A DNA stretch of 64,000 nt from Streptomyces sp. NBC_01304 (GCF_035975855.1 NZ_CP109055.1:7502001-7566000); one strand, 5' to 3'. Shown: positions 17,423 to 25,302, numbered from the stretch's first letter. Numbers and translations: made by a program. The notes: generated from the sequence alone by a model not told the origin.

Positions 17423-18708
17423 CCCTCGACCGCGTAGGCGCCGCCGTCCACCAGGTCGGTCACGTGCTCCTCCAACCGATCGATGCCGTCGACCGCCACG
17501 ACGCTCTTGGCCTCTGCCAGGAGCCGGTTGGAGCGGTTCTTGAATGGGTCGCACACCTTCGGGCAGATCACAGGCAGCCTGCCGCGCAGCTGCCGGCGCA
17601 ACTCTCCCTCCCAGACCGCGGCGAACGGCCGCTCCAGGGCGCTGCCATAGCTGAAACCGCCCGGGCGGGGGTGGTAGTTGCACGGGTACAGGCAGCCGTC
17701 GGAGCCCACCGCGGCCATCAGGTCGGTGATCGAGCATGTCGAGCACGACCGGGCCATCTCGCCGGTCTGACCGACCCGGTGGATCTCGAACAGCCGGAAG
17801 GCCTCCGTCTCGAGCTCTCCGCGGACCCGCCCGATCAACCGGGCGGCCTGACGTGCCTGGTCAGGATCCAGCGGACGCTGCCCGGAATTGTCCTGCTTCA
17901 AGCGCAAGCTGTCGGCGCCTGCCGCACGGATGAGTCCGGCGGCCGTATGCACCTCGTGGAAGTTCTCCGGATACATGACGAAGGACGTGTTGATCTCCAC
18001 GTCCGAGCCAGTCTCGGCACGCCGCTGGACAAGCCGCGCCAGATTGGCGAGGGCCCGCTCGAACATGACCTTGCCAGCTGGCCGACCGCCGTACTTCAGC
18101 TGGGCGTAGGTCTCCGGTGTTCCCGCATCGATGCTGATGTGCACATATCCGGCTGAAAGCAGGGCCTCGATGCAGGCGTCATCCATCAGCACGGCGTTCG
18201 TGAAGATCCCGTAGCGGATGCCACGCTCTGCCAAGAGACCGAATGCCGGTATCAACGCCTTGCGGGCGACGAGCGGTTCGCCGATCAACCCGGAGAACGA
18301 TACGGCCTCCACCTTGAAGTCCCCCGACTGGTCTTCGCCATTCTGCCGGTAGGGCGCCTTCACCTCGTAGTCGACGATGTCGCCGATAAGTTTGAGCATG
18401 TTCGCCGGGTTCGTCAGATGGTCCGGGAGCCTATCCGCGGCACTCTTGGCTGCGTCGAGCATGACTAGCTGCTCGCGCTCGTCGTCCCACAATTCGAGGG
18501 GAACATGGTCTCCGATGCACCAAGCGCATCGCAGGTTGCACCCACTGGAAGGATGGATCAGGACCTCGTACGGCGGGACGATCGCCCCCTGCGACACCGC
18601 CGCGAAACGCGACCAGTGCCGTCGGAGCACGTCTAGTTCGTTGAAGCGGCCGGGGAGATCGCTGCGAACATACGGGGCGAGCGGATTTGTCCCTGGAGTA
18701 ATGGCCAT
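17419..18708 (-). CDS. Radical SAM/SPASM-domain enzyme
   Basis: A 429-residue protein from ATG 18708, preceded by AGGGG. The radical SAM cluster motif SGCNLRCAWC gives Cys57, Cys61 and Cys64 (CxxxCxxC). The C-terminal SPASM-like region has Cys322, 325, 339, 343, 382 and 386 (SCSTC, GCLYPC, ICPKVC), enough for auxiliary iron-sulphur clusters. SPASM enzymes modify peptides or small molecules such as cyclitols (dehydrogenation, C-C or C-N bond formation). It is the first gene of an eight-gene operon. Two palindromes, at 18818 and 18864, lie in its upstream region. A longer in-frame start at 18849 is open but includes the palindrome at 18818, so it was not chosen. Confidence 0.85.
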   Translation of the reverse strand: MAITPGTNPLAPYVRSDLPGRFNELDVLRRHWSRFAAVSQGAIVPPYEVLIHPSSGCNLRCAWCIGDHVPLELWDDEREQLVMLDAAKSAADRLPDHLTNPANMLKLIGDIVDYEVKAPYRQNGEDQSGDFKVEAVSFSGLIGEPLVARKALIPAFGLLAERGIRYGIFTNAVLMDDACIEALLSAGYVHISIDAGTPETYAQLKYGGRPAGKVMFERALANLARLVQRRAETGSDVEINTSFVMYPENFHEVHTAAGLIRAAGADSLRLKQDNSGQRPLDPDQARQAARLIGRVRGELETEAFRLFEIHRVGQTGEMARSCSTCSITDLMAAVGSDGCLYPCNYHPRPGGFSYGSALERPFAAVWEGELRRQLRGRLPVICPKVCDPFKNRSNRLLAEAKSVVAVDGIDRLEEHVTDLVDGGAYAVEG

Positions 18709-18817
18709 GCGTAAACCCCTGAGCGTTGTCGGCTGTTGCCACGCGGATAGCTGCCGCGGCGTCGGAGCCGGGCTGGCGATGCCGTGACAAGCTAGTGGCC
18801 CGCTGATGGCGGGGCAC

Positions 18818-18831
18818 ATCACTAGAGAGAT
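18818..18831 (-). promoter_or_regulatory. Putative operator, copy C (ATCACTAGAGAGAT)
   Basis: ATCACT-AG-AGAGAT, the 14-bp palindrome of copy B with one arm mismatch, lies about 110 nt upstream of the radical SAM start. Unlike the other copies it has no GCACnTTyC box at the 18-nt position. Its centre is 46 bp from that of copy D. It probably regulates the biosynthetic operon. Confidence 0.5.
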
Positions 18832-18845
18832 ATGGCTCGCAGGCT

Positions 18846-18881
18846 GCACTTTCCAGGGCTGATATCACCAGCGTGATACGC
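18846..18881 (+). promoter_or_regulatory. Putative operator, copy D (ATCACCAGCGTGAT)
   Basis: GCACTTTCC at 18846 is followed 18 nt later (start to start) by ATCACC-AG-CGTGAT at 18864-18877, the same composite layout as copies A and B. It lies between the radical SAM operon and the frameshifted Mrr-like gene, so either could be the target. Confidence 0.5.
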
Positions 18882-19144
18882 GCTTCGGGCCCGCTACTTC
18901 ACGTACACATCTTCTCCGCGGGTCTCCACATCGATGACCCTCTTGTCTTGGGCCGTGCCCTTGCCCACGAAGCGGCACAGGCCGCCACCGGAACAACGCC
19001 CTGTGTCCTGCGCAGTGTTGCTCCGAGCCTCCGCTACTCCCTTCACACCGCGGAGCTGACGAACCTCGTGTGGACGAGGTGCGGGAGCGGACGGGGGACC
19101 GCGCCTGGCGCGAGTAGAACCGGCGTACGGAACTCGAACGCTCA

Positions 19145-19622
19145 ATGGCCACCATCGACGCCGTGAGCTGGCAAGACTTTGAGCACCACGTCGCCGAACT
19201 GTGCCGCCGAGACGGCTGCACGAACGTCACCGTCACCGGAGGCTCGGGCGATCTCGGAGCAGACGTCGTTGGCACGCTCCCCGACGGCCGGCACCTGGTC
19301 GCCCACGTCAAGCATTACGCACCGGTACATCCCCGGCGGCGACATGCAGAAGTTCGACGGCACCGAGACACTCGAACACAAAGCGGATGTGGCGCTGTCC
19401 GTCGCCACCCGCCCGTTCAGGGAAGCCGCCCGAGACCTCGCTATGCGGCACGACATCATCGGCATCAACCGCGACCTGTTCGGCGCCTGGAACAGCGGCG
19501 CACCCCTGGAACCCCTGCTCCCACTCAACGGAGCCGGTGACGGGCCCAGCCGAAATCCGAAGGCCACCCGCAAGCCGGAGGCGGACACCGCAAAGACCTG
19601 CCCGGTGGCGGTGCACAGCTGA
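19145..19622 (+). pseudogene. Frameshifted Mrr-like restriction endonuclease
   Basis: The first frame from ATG 19145 reads a typical Mrr-like start: FEHHVAELCRRDGC, then GGSGDLGADVVG and HLVAHVKHYAP, covering the catalytic Asp and a VxK motif in place of QxK. Near 19318-19325 the family sequence continues only in the +1 frame (RYIPGGDMQKFDGT..., ALSVATRPF..., HDIIGINRDLF) to the stop at 19622. A one-base deletion or two-base insertion therefore breaks the gene. An in-frame TAG upstream supports 19145 as the original start. It may be an inactive remnant or an assembly error. It is not closely similar to the intact Mrr-type gene at 48073. Confidence 0.72.
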
Positions 19623-19663
19623 CTACGCTGCCACCTGGGCACCTCACTCTTGACGGAACGCGC

Positions 19664-20986
19664 CTACGGGGTCAGGCGGTTCGGGCCGCGGAACAAGAAC
19701 GTGGCCTCACGGATCGAGTCCAGGCCGAGCATCACCATCAGCACCCGACCAAGCCCCATACCCAGACCGCCGTGCGGCGGGCACCCGAACCGGAACGCGT
19801 TCAGGTAGTCCTGCAGCGGCTCGGTGTTCATGCCCTTCTCGGCGGCCTGCTTCAGCAGCACGTCGTACCGGTGCTCACGCTGCGCGCCGGTGGTGACCTC
19901 CAGCCCCTTCCACAGCAGGTCGAAGCTCAGGGTCACGTTCGGGTCGTCGGTCGGCCGCATGTGGTAGAAGGGCCGGATGCCGACCGGGTAGTGCGTGATG
20001 AACACGAACTCGTGCCCGGTGGCCTCCTTGATGTGGGCCGAGATGCTCCGCTCACCCTCCGGGTCCAGGTCCTCCTTCACCCCCTGCGGGTCCCAACCGC
20101 CCTCGCGCAGAATCTTGTGCGCCTCGGTCATGGTGATCCGGGGGTAGGGAGTCGTGGGGACGGTGACCTCGACGCCGAAGTGCTCGGCGATCGCCTCACC
20201 GTGCGCGTCGGCGGCCTTGCCGATCGCGTGCGCGAGCATCTGCTCCTCGAACGCCATCACGTCCGCGACGCCGTCGATCCAGGCCAACTCCACGTCGACG
20301 CCCGTGAATTCGGTGGCGTGCCGGGAAGTGAACGACGGCTCGGCACGGAAGACCGGGCCGATCTCGAAGACCTTGTCGATGCCGGCCGCGATCGCCATCT
20401 GCTTGTAGAACTGCGGCGACTGCGCCAGGTAGGCGCTGCGGTCGAAGTAGCCCAACTTGAAGACCTCCGCGCCGGACTCGGACGCGGTGCCCATGAGCTT
20501 GGGGGTGTGCATCTCCGTGGCGCCCTGCGCGTAGGCGTATTCGCGCATCCCCTGCTCCAGGGTGGTCTGCACGGCGAACATCAGCTGGGTGGCGGGCCGT
20601 CGGCGTACGTCCAGGAAGCGCCAGTCCAGGCGCTGCTCCAGGCCGGTGTGCTCGTCGATCGGCAGCGGCGTGGCGGCCAGGTTCAGGACCTCGACCTGCT
20701 CGGGGACGATCTCCAGGCCGCCGAGCTTGACCTGGGCGGCGTCGACGACGCGACCGGTGATGCGGACCGCGGACTCGGTTGTCAGACCCTCCAGAGCCGA
20801 CTCGGTTTCGTCGCCTTCCCTGCCACGGCGGTGGGTGACCTGCACCAGGCCGGTGTGGTCGCGCACGACCACGAACTGCATCTTGGCTTGCAGTCGGAGG
20901 GAGTTCACCCAGCCGGAAATAGAAATGGTTTTGCCTACGTGTTGTCGCAGGTCAGAGACCAAAACGCGGCTCACCGTGTGGATCAT
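19664..20986 (-). CDS. aspS: Archaeal-type aspartyl-tRNA synthetase (AspS2-like, possibly non-discriminating)
   Basis: A 440-residue class II synthetase from ATG 20986, preceded by GGGAGGG. The N-terminal OB fold (ISGWVNSLRLQAKMQFVVVR) binds the anticodon. The catalytic core has motif 2, FRAEPSFTSRHATEFT, and motif 3, GGLGMGLGRVLM. The length and missing GAD insertion set it apart from the ~590-residue bacterial AspRS and place it with the archaeal/eukaryal-type enzymes, some of which charge both tRNA-Asp and tRNA-Asn. A T-box leader precedes it. It is probably an accessory copy used under aspartate-tRNA starvation, or resistant to an inhibitor; the latter is inference. Confidence 0.9.
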   Translation of the reverse strand: MIHTVSRVLVSDLRQHVGKTISISGWVNSLRLQAKMQFVVVRDHTGLVQVTHRRGREGDETESALEGLTTESAVRITGRVVDAAQVKLGGLEIVPEQVEVLNLAATPLPIDEHTGLEQRLDWRFLDVRRRPATQLMFAVQTTLEQGMREYAYAQGATEMHTPKLMGTASESGAEVFKLGYFDRSAYLAQSPQFYKQMAIAAGIDKVFEIGPVFRAEPSFTSRHATEFTGVDVELAWIDGVADVMAFEEQMLAHAIGKAADAHGEAIAEHFGVEVTVPTTPYPRITMTEAHKILREGGWDPQGVKEDLDPEGERSISAHIKEATGHEFVFITHYPVGIRPFYHMRPTDDPNVTLSFDLLWKGLEVTTGAQREHRYDVLLKQAAEKGMNTEPLQDYLNAFRFGCPPHGGLGMGLGRVLMVMLGLDSIREATFLFRGPNRLTP

Positions 20987-21228
20987 CGCAGCCCTCCCAG
21001 GGGCGTCGTCATGATCCCTTGGGAGCGCGGGCGAGAAGGGGACTCGCGGTGCCACCACGCTTTTGCCACCGCTAGGCAGCGGCGGCCTCATTCGTGCCCG
21101 ATGACGAGGGCCAACCGGCGGGGCATTAGACCCGAAGGTCGTTCCTCCCCGCGCTCAGGAGGGTCTTCACCAAGGGCCATGCGGCTGCCTTCGCAGCTAC
21201 CGGCAGCTCTCTCAGCTCACGTGACCCT
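20987..21228 (-). promoter_or_regulatory. T-box riboswitch leader of the AspRS gene
   Basis: Reading the minus strand: AGAGAGCTGCC (21212-21202) and GGCAGC (21189-21184) form the Stem I distal hairpin with the AG-bulge signature. The 3' side then gives GAA followed by GAC (21165-21163) and CCTGAG, where T-boxes place the specifier codon; GAC is an Asp codon. Further down, GTGGTGGCACCGCG (21058-21045) is the T-box/antiterminator sequence with bulge TGGC (21054-21051), which pairs with a tRNA 3' end GCCA, i.e. discriminator G73 as in tRNA-Asp. There is no U-run terminator before the start, and GGGAGGG lies just upstream of the ATG, so control is probably translational as in other actinobacterial T-boxes. 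Confidence 0.82.
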
Positions 21229-21405
21229 GGGCTAATTGTCTCCATCAACGCGTTGCCATCGAGGGTAGGAGGACTCCAGACGCAGCGGCAACAGGAATAG
21301 GCAGCCCGATGGGGCGGCAGCATGATCGGGGAGAAGAAGAGGCCGTTGACAGCAGCGAGAAGTCGGCGTTGCGCGCGCCGGAGGACAACTGCCTCGGTTG
21401 TGGAC

Positions 21406-21481
21406 GGACGCTGGAAATCCCCTGGTGGCGGACACGAGGTAGCCAGGTTTTGGACGTGGCAAGTCCCCACTGGCGGACACG
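21406..21481 (-). repeat. Two imperfect ~30-bp direct repeats, insertion-sequence-end-like
   Basis: Two units, 21406-21436 and 21452-21481, both begin GGACG and end TGGCGGACACG with a related middle (AATCCCC / AGTCCCC). On the minus strand each begins with GTGTCCGCCA. Multiple short subterminal repeats of this kind are typical of IS21-type ends, but no transposase or second end is visible, so this would be a remnant. Confidence 0.4.
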
Positions 21482-21631
21482 TGATCACGACGAGTAACGC
21501 TCAGAGGCTCGCAGGTCACCGCGATACGCCACATGCCTGGTGAGCCTCGCGTGGCCCACCGGTGATTGACGTGGGGTTCAATACCTTTGCCCGTGTCAGC
21601 CACTTCTCCAGCGGTGAGGGCGGGTATCGGC

Positions 21632-22294
21632 ATGGCGGCGCGGGAAGCGAGCGGCATTGCGGAGATCGAAGGCAGTCCGGACCGGCTGGTCGCGCTCTCG
21701 GACGGGATCTACGCCATCGCCATGACCCTCCTCGTCCTGGACCTGAAGCTGCCGGGTGAGGTGCATGCCTCGCGGCTCGGGCATGAGCTCGTCCGCCTGT
21801 GGCCGCAACTGGCCGCCTACGTATCCAGCTTCGCCCTGCTGGCGGTCTTCTGGCAGGACCATCGCCGGCTGTTCCTGCGGGTACGCCGCATCGATGGAAC
21901 CCTGGGAGCCCTCACGGTCGCCTCGCTCGGTGCCGTGGCCTTGCTGCCCTTCCCCACCAACGTGCTGGCCGAGTACCGCCTCCAGACCCCAGCAGTCGCC
22001 TTGTACGCCGGGGTCATCACCCCGATCGTCACGCTGCACCTCGCCATCGCCGCAACCCTGTGGCGCCACCAGGACCTACAGGCCAAGCGCATCACCGACC
22101 AGATGGGACGCGCAGTGGTGTGGGACCTGGGCGCCACCGTCGTCGTCTTCGGTCTGTCCCTGCCCGTGGCCTTCGCCTCCCCCCTGGCGGCGGTCTGCCT
22201 GTGGCTCCTTCTGATCCCCCTCAAGGTCATCACTGGACGGCAGGCCAGAGCCGCCTACCGACACGACGACCCGGGCTGTGGCACACCCACCTGA
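21632..22294 (+). CDS. TMEM175-family (DUF1211) potassium channel-like membrane protein
   Basis: A 220-residue protein with about six membrane segments. The signature RLVALSDGIYAIAMTLLVLD near residue 20 matches the FSDGVFAIAITLL motif of TMEM175 proteins, whose helix 1 lines the ion pore. A second conserved point is VFWQDHRRLF in helix 3. The ATG at 21632 follows GAGGGCGGG; a GTG at 21614 is an alternative, and the TTG start at 21566 was not used. Bacterial homologues form K+-selective channels. The gene stands alone between the AspRS leader region and a minus-strand HIT gene. Confidence 0.85.
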   Translation: MAAREASGIAEIEGSPDRLVALSDGIYAIAMTLLVLDLKLPGEVHASRLGHELVRLWPQLAAYVSSFALLAVFWQDHRRLFLRVRRIDGTLGALTVASLGAVALLPFPTNVLAEYRLQTPAVALYAGVITPIVTLHLAIAATLWRHQDLQAKRITDQMGRAVVWDLGATVVVFGLSLPVAFASPLAAVCLWLLLIPLKVITGRQARAAYRHDDPGCGTPT

Positions 22295-22411
22295 CCGCCT
22301 CGAATCGTCAGCCGGGCAGAAGGACACGCTCACTGAGAGCGACGGGTGCGGACACTCGTACTGCGGTCCGCCATTGGGGAATTCTCGGGGCTCTGCCATC
22401 ACTCGGTCGAG

Positions 22412-22834
22412 TCAACGGACCTGGCGCCGAGCCTTCATCGCCGCAGCGAGCTGAAGGACCGGATCTGTTGGGACTTGATGGACGGACTGCTCCTTGGGCC
22501 AGGTCGAGAACCCGTCATCCGGCCAACGCGGCACGACATGAATATGGAAATGAGGCACGGATTGTTCAGACCCTGGTCCGCTGGCGTGGAGCAGGTTCAC
22601 CCCGGTCGCCTTCAGCGCGAACCGCATCGCCTCGGCCACCTCTTGGACGAGGACTATCGTCTTGTCCAGCACGTTGCGCGGGATGTCGAACAGATCCCGG
22701 TGATGGCCCTTTGGGACTACGAGGGTGTGCCCGGGCGCGAGCGGCGAGAGCGGGGCGAAGGCAGCAGCGACCTCTTCGTCCGCGATCCAGCGGGCGGAGT
22801 TCTCGCGGATGAGAGTGCAGAACACGCAGTCCAT
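22412..22834 (-). CDS. HIT-family nucleotide hydrolase/transferase
   Basis: A 140-residue protein with the histidine triad HFHIHVVP at His95, His97 and His99. The N-terminal MDCVFCTLI gives the CxxC zinc pair common in bacterial HIT proteins. The ATG at 22834 has GGGAG upstream; the frame to 22957 is unsupported. HIT proteins hydrolyse nucleoside phosphoramidates and adenylates, including aminoacyl-AMP, through a histidine-nucleotidyl intermediate. It lies 144 nt downstream of the PhyH gene on the same strand. Confidence 0.9.
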   Translation of the reverse strand: MDCVFCTLIRENSARWIADEEVAAAFAPLSPLAPGHTLVVPKGHHRDLFDIPRNVLDKTIVLVQEVAEAMRFALKATGVNLLHASGPGSEQSVPHFHIHVVPRWPDDGFSTWPKEQSVHQVPTDPVLQLAAAMKARRQVR

Positions 22835-22978
22835 ACCGAAGACACTCCCAGACGCTGCGCACGGGCTGCCATTGAATTCACCGCTCGTACACCGCTGCGA
22901 TCGCTGTGGTCGGTGCAGGAGGATTGGTAAGGGAAGACCGGCAACCGGCCTTCCCACACTTCACCTCCACCTCAATAT

Positions 22979-23767
22979 TCACTGGCCCAGGCCGCGCCGG
23001 ATGGCGATCTCGACGGGCGAGTAGTCCTCATCCGGGCGGTCGAGCCGGTACGGCTCGGCCGGGTACAGCGGCGGCTGACCCAGAACCCGTGGGCTCGTCC
23101 CGTGGTGGGACTGGGCCGCATGAACCAGGAACGGATGGCACAAGTAGACGTCCCCGGCCTGCCCAGTGGCCAGAACCTGAGGCAGGTCAGCGGTCGCATC
23201 GAACAGCCCCGCAGCACCAAGATCGCCGGTGCTCATTCCCTGCTCGCTGGCCGCTACCAGACGCGAGGGGACATGCAGATGTGAGCCTGCTCGAATCTGG
23301 GTGGGCGCGTCATTCTCCGTCGTGTCGGAGAACAGGAACAGCATCAGCAGAGCCCGCCCCCGCGAGCGGACATTGACCCACGGCGGGCCGCTCTTGTGCT
23401 CCTCAGGGTGATAGCTGCCGTCGATGTGCCATCCGTCGTCACCCGGGTCCGCAGGATGCGGGAAGCGAATGGGGATGGTGCCCATGCTCTTCCTGGGCAA
23501 CCACCCGCCCACACCGACAAGTTGGTCGAAGGCGCGATGTAGGCGGCGCGAGTTCGCGGCCTCCACGAACGGTTCCTGAGCGCAGGAACCCAGCCGGATC
23601 ACCGGCTCACTCCACGTCGCCGGATCGTTCGGGTCGCACCCCGTCTCCTGCCAGCAAATCGCACGGCACTCGGCCGCCACCTCACCAGAGAACGCTCCCT
23701 CTACCCGAATGAAGCCATGCTCGAGAAACTCATCCACTTGCGTTGCGGAAAGTGCTCTGCTCGACAT
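22979..23767 (-). CDS. Phytanoyl-CoA dioxygenase (PhyH)-family Fe(II)/2-oxoglutarate oxygenase
   Basis: A 262-residue double-stranded beta-helix oxygenase. The iron facial triad is visible as H114-x-D116 in DGWHIDGSYH and a distal His in YLCHPFLVHAAQ (His211 or His216, the latter likely). A downstream Arg in HHGTSPRVL would bind 2-oxoglutarate. Family members hydroxylate or halogenate small molecules, often in antibiotic clusters. The start at 23767 gives the normal family N-terminus. It precedes the HIT gene on the same strand. The substrate is unknown; a link to the operon at 9.5-18.7 kb is only positional. Confidence 0.85.
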   Translation of the reverse strand: MSSRALSATQVDEFLEHGFIRVEGAFSGEVAAECRAICWQETGCDPNDPATWSEPVIRLGSCAQEPFVEAANSRRLHRAFDQLVGVGGWLPRKSMGTIPIRFPHPADPGDDGWHIDGSYHPEEHKSGPPWVNVRSRGRALLMLFLFSDTTENDAPTQIRAGSHLHVPSRLVAASEQGMSTGDLGAAGLFDATADLPQVLATGQAGDVYLCHPFLVHAAQSHHGTSPRVLGQPPLYPAEPYRLDRPDEDYSPVEIAIRRGLGQ

Positions 23768-24002
23768 GCCCAGTCCTCACCTGTTGAAGTAAGTACCTTG
23801 TGAGGAAAGCGGGTTGGGGTGCCGGCTGTCGAATGAGTTTCGGCTTGAGGCCTGCGACGGGAATGAACCTGGTCTTTGCGGCGAGAGTATCTCGGCCTAT
23901 CAGAGGCAGTTCAATCGACCCGTGGCCCCGCAGAGCGGGATGTGGCACCTCGTGAGGGATATTGCATCCCCTCCGCGGGCCGACAACTGGCACGCTGCCT
24001 TC

Positions 24003-24587
24003 ATGAAGCAACGTGAGGTGCTGCTGATCGGCGGACGTGCTGGCGTCGGCAAGACGACCGTGGGATGGGAGGTCTCCGCGCAGCTACGCGCAACGAAGAT
24101 CGCCCACGTGATCCTGGAGGGGGACTTCCTCGGCCAGGTCCATCCAGCGCCAGCGGGTGATCCACGCCGTTCGGGGATCGTCGAGCGCAACCTCGCAGCC
24201 ATCTGGGGAAACTACGAGGACCTCGGATACCACCGCCTCATCTACACCCACACCGTGAGCGTGCTCTCCAATGCAGCCCCCATGTTCGAGCGCACCCTGG
24301 GGCCGAACGTTCGGCTCACACGCGTCCTGCTCACTGCCTCCGATGCGACCACCGACGAGCGGTTGGCCGGCAGGGAACTCGGCTCCGAGCTGGAGAAGGA
24401 GCGCGCAAGCAGCGCCTACAAGGCACGGCTTCTGGACGAACAGGCACCCTCGGACACCGTGCGGGTGATGACCGACGGCCGAACCGTCGTGGACATCGCC
24501 CGCGAGGTACTCGCCACCACCGGCTGGATCGACCAAGGCACACACACGAAATCCGTCGCGCAGACGGATGCGCTGCACTCACCCTGA
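24003..24587 (+). CDS. P-loop kinase-like NTPase
   Basis: A 194-residue protein starting at ATG 24003 with Walker A GGRAGVGKTTVGW at ~10-22. VILEGDFLG and RLIYTHTVSVL follow in positions typical of nucleoside/shikimate-kinase-like or zeta-toxin-like P-loop proteins. A C-terminal Arg/Glu-rich helix could be the lid. The open frame upstream to 23814 lacks family character. No antitoxin gene is adjacent, which argues against a toxin. The acceptor is unknown. It faces away from the PhyH gene, from which it is separated by about 235 nt. Confidence 0.6.
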   Translation: MKQREVLLIGGRAGVGKTTVGWEVSAQLRATKIAHVILEGDFLGQVHPAPAGDPRRSGIVERNLAAIWGNYEDLGYHRLIYTHTVSVLSNAAPMFERTLGPNVRLTRVLLTASDATTDERLAGRELGSELEKERASSAYKARLLDEQAPSDTVRVMTDGRTVVDIAREVLATTGWIDQGTHTKSVAQTDALHSP

Positions 24588-24825
24588 CCATGTGCCGAAC
24601 AACATCACCCCGCGTCTCGAGTACTGCACCACAGCCGTACGCCCGAGCTGGCCCGACCTCCCGCCAGACATCCGTCGGCTCGTCTCCCAACACCTCGGCG
24701 GCGTGGTGGATGCAGGGCCGAGTGCCGGAAGCGGGTTCACCAGCGGCTTCGCCGCCGTACTCCGCGGGGCCGACGGCCGCCATGGCCATGGGGACGACGG
24801 AACCGCTCCGACGTCTCCATGGCCA

Positions 24826-25302
24826 TCAAGACTCTGCGGCCAACGAGCTGCGGCGAAGACGGTGGTCGAGCTCCCACAACGCAGTGCGGTTGGAATCCCA
24901 ACGCACCGTCGATTTCGCCTCGCTGAAGGAGAACCAGCTGCACTCGGTGTGCTCGCTGGACAGCGCCAACTCCGATGCGTCGACTCGGACACCGAAGGCA
25001 TGCTCAGGAATCACCAAGACCTCCGGCCCCCACGTGAACTCGCCCGTGACGCTCACTACCGGAATCGTCGCCCGCGCATCCAGTTCGATGAACTCGAAGT
25101 CGCCGGCCAGGCCAGCTTCTTCAGCTGCCTCTCGCCGGGCGGCCTGAAGCGGTGCTTCTCCCGCTTCACCACCACCAGCCACCCCTTGCCAGTAGCCGCC
25201 CTCGGAGCGGCGGAACAAGGCGTAGAGCAGCCCTCCCTCAGCCTGCCGGTACGGCAGTACCAACACCTGGAATGGAGCGCGACTCTGCGCAGCTTCAGTC
25301 AT
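24826..25302 (-). CDS. NUDIX hydrolase (NudB-like), paralogue of the 11919 gene
   Basis: A 158-residue protein with NUDIX box GGEAGEAPLQAARREAAEEA at ~45-64 and the C-terminal signature RWDSNRTALWEL. It shares RAPFQxLV near the start, AVAGGGE/GVAGGGE before the box and the DSNRTAL end with the operon NUDIX protein. The two are clearly paralogous, but each lies among different neighbours. It probably hydrolyses a nucleoside or pterin triphosphate. It lies about 200 nt downstream of the kinase-like gene. Confidence 0.85.
   Translation of the reverse strand: MTEAAQSRAPFQVLVLPYRQAEGGLLYALFRRSEGGYWQGVAGGGEAGEAPLQAARREAAEEAGLAGDFEFIELDARATIPVVSVTGEFTWGPEVLVIPEHAFGVRVDASELALSSEHTECSWFSFSEAKSTVRWDSNRTALWELDHRLRRSSLAAES

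Noticed and set aside
19772..21235. Long plus-strand open frame antisense to the AspRS gene
   Set aside because: Low-complexity composition from reading the complement of a high-GC gene; it has no family motifs, while the opposite strand is a clear synthetase with ribosome site and T-box leader.
24003..24587. Zeta-type toxin of a toxin-antitoxin pair
   Set aside because: P-loop fits, but there is no adjacent antitoxin-like gene and the key substrate-binding pattern could not be recognised; left as a generic kinase-like protein.
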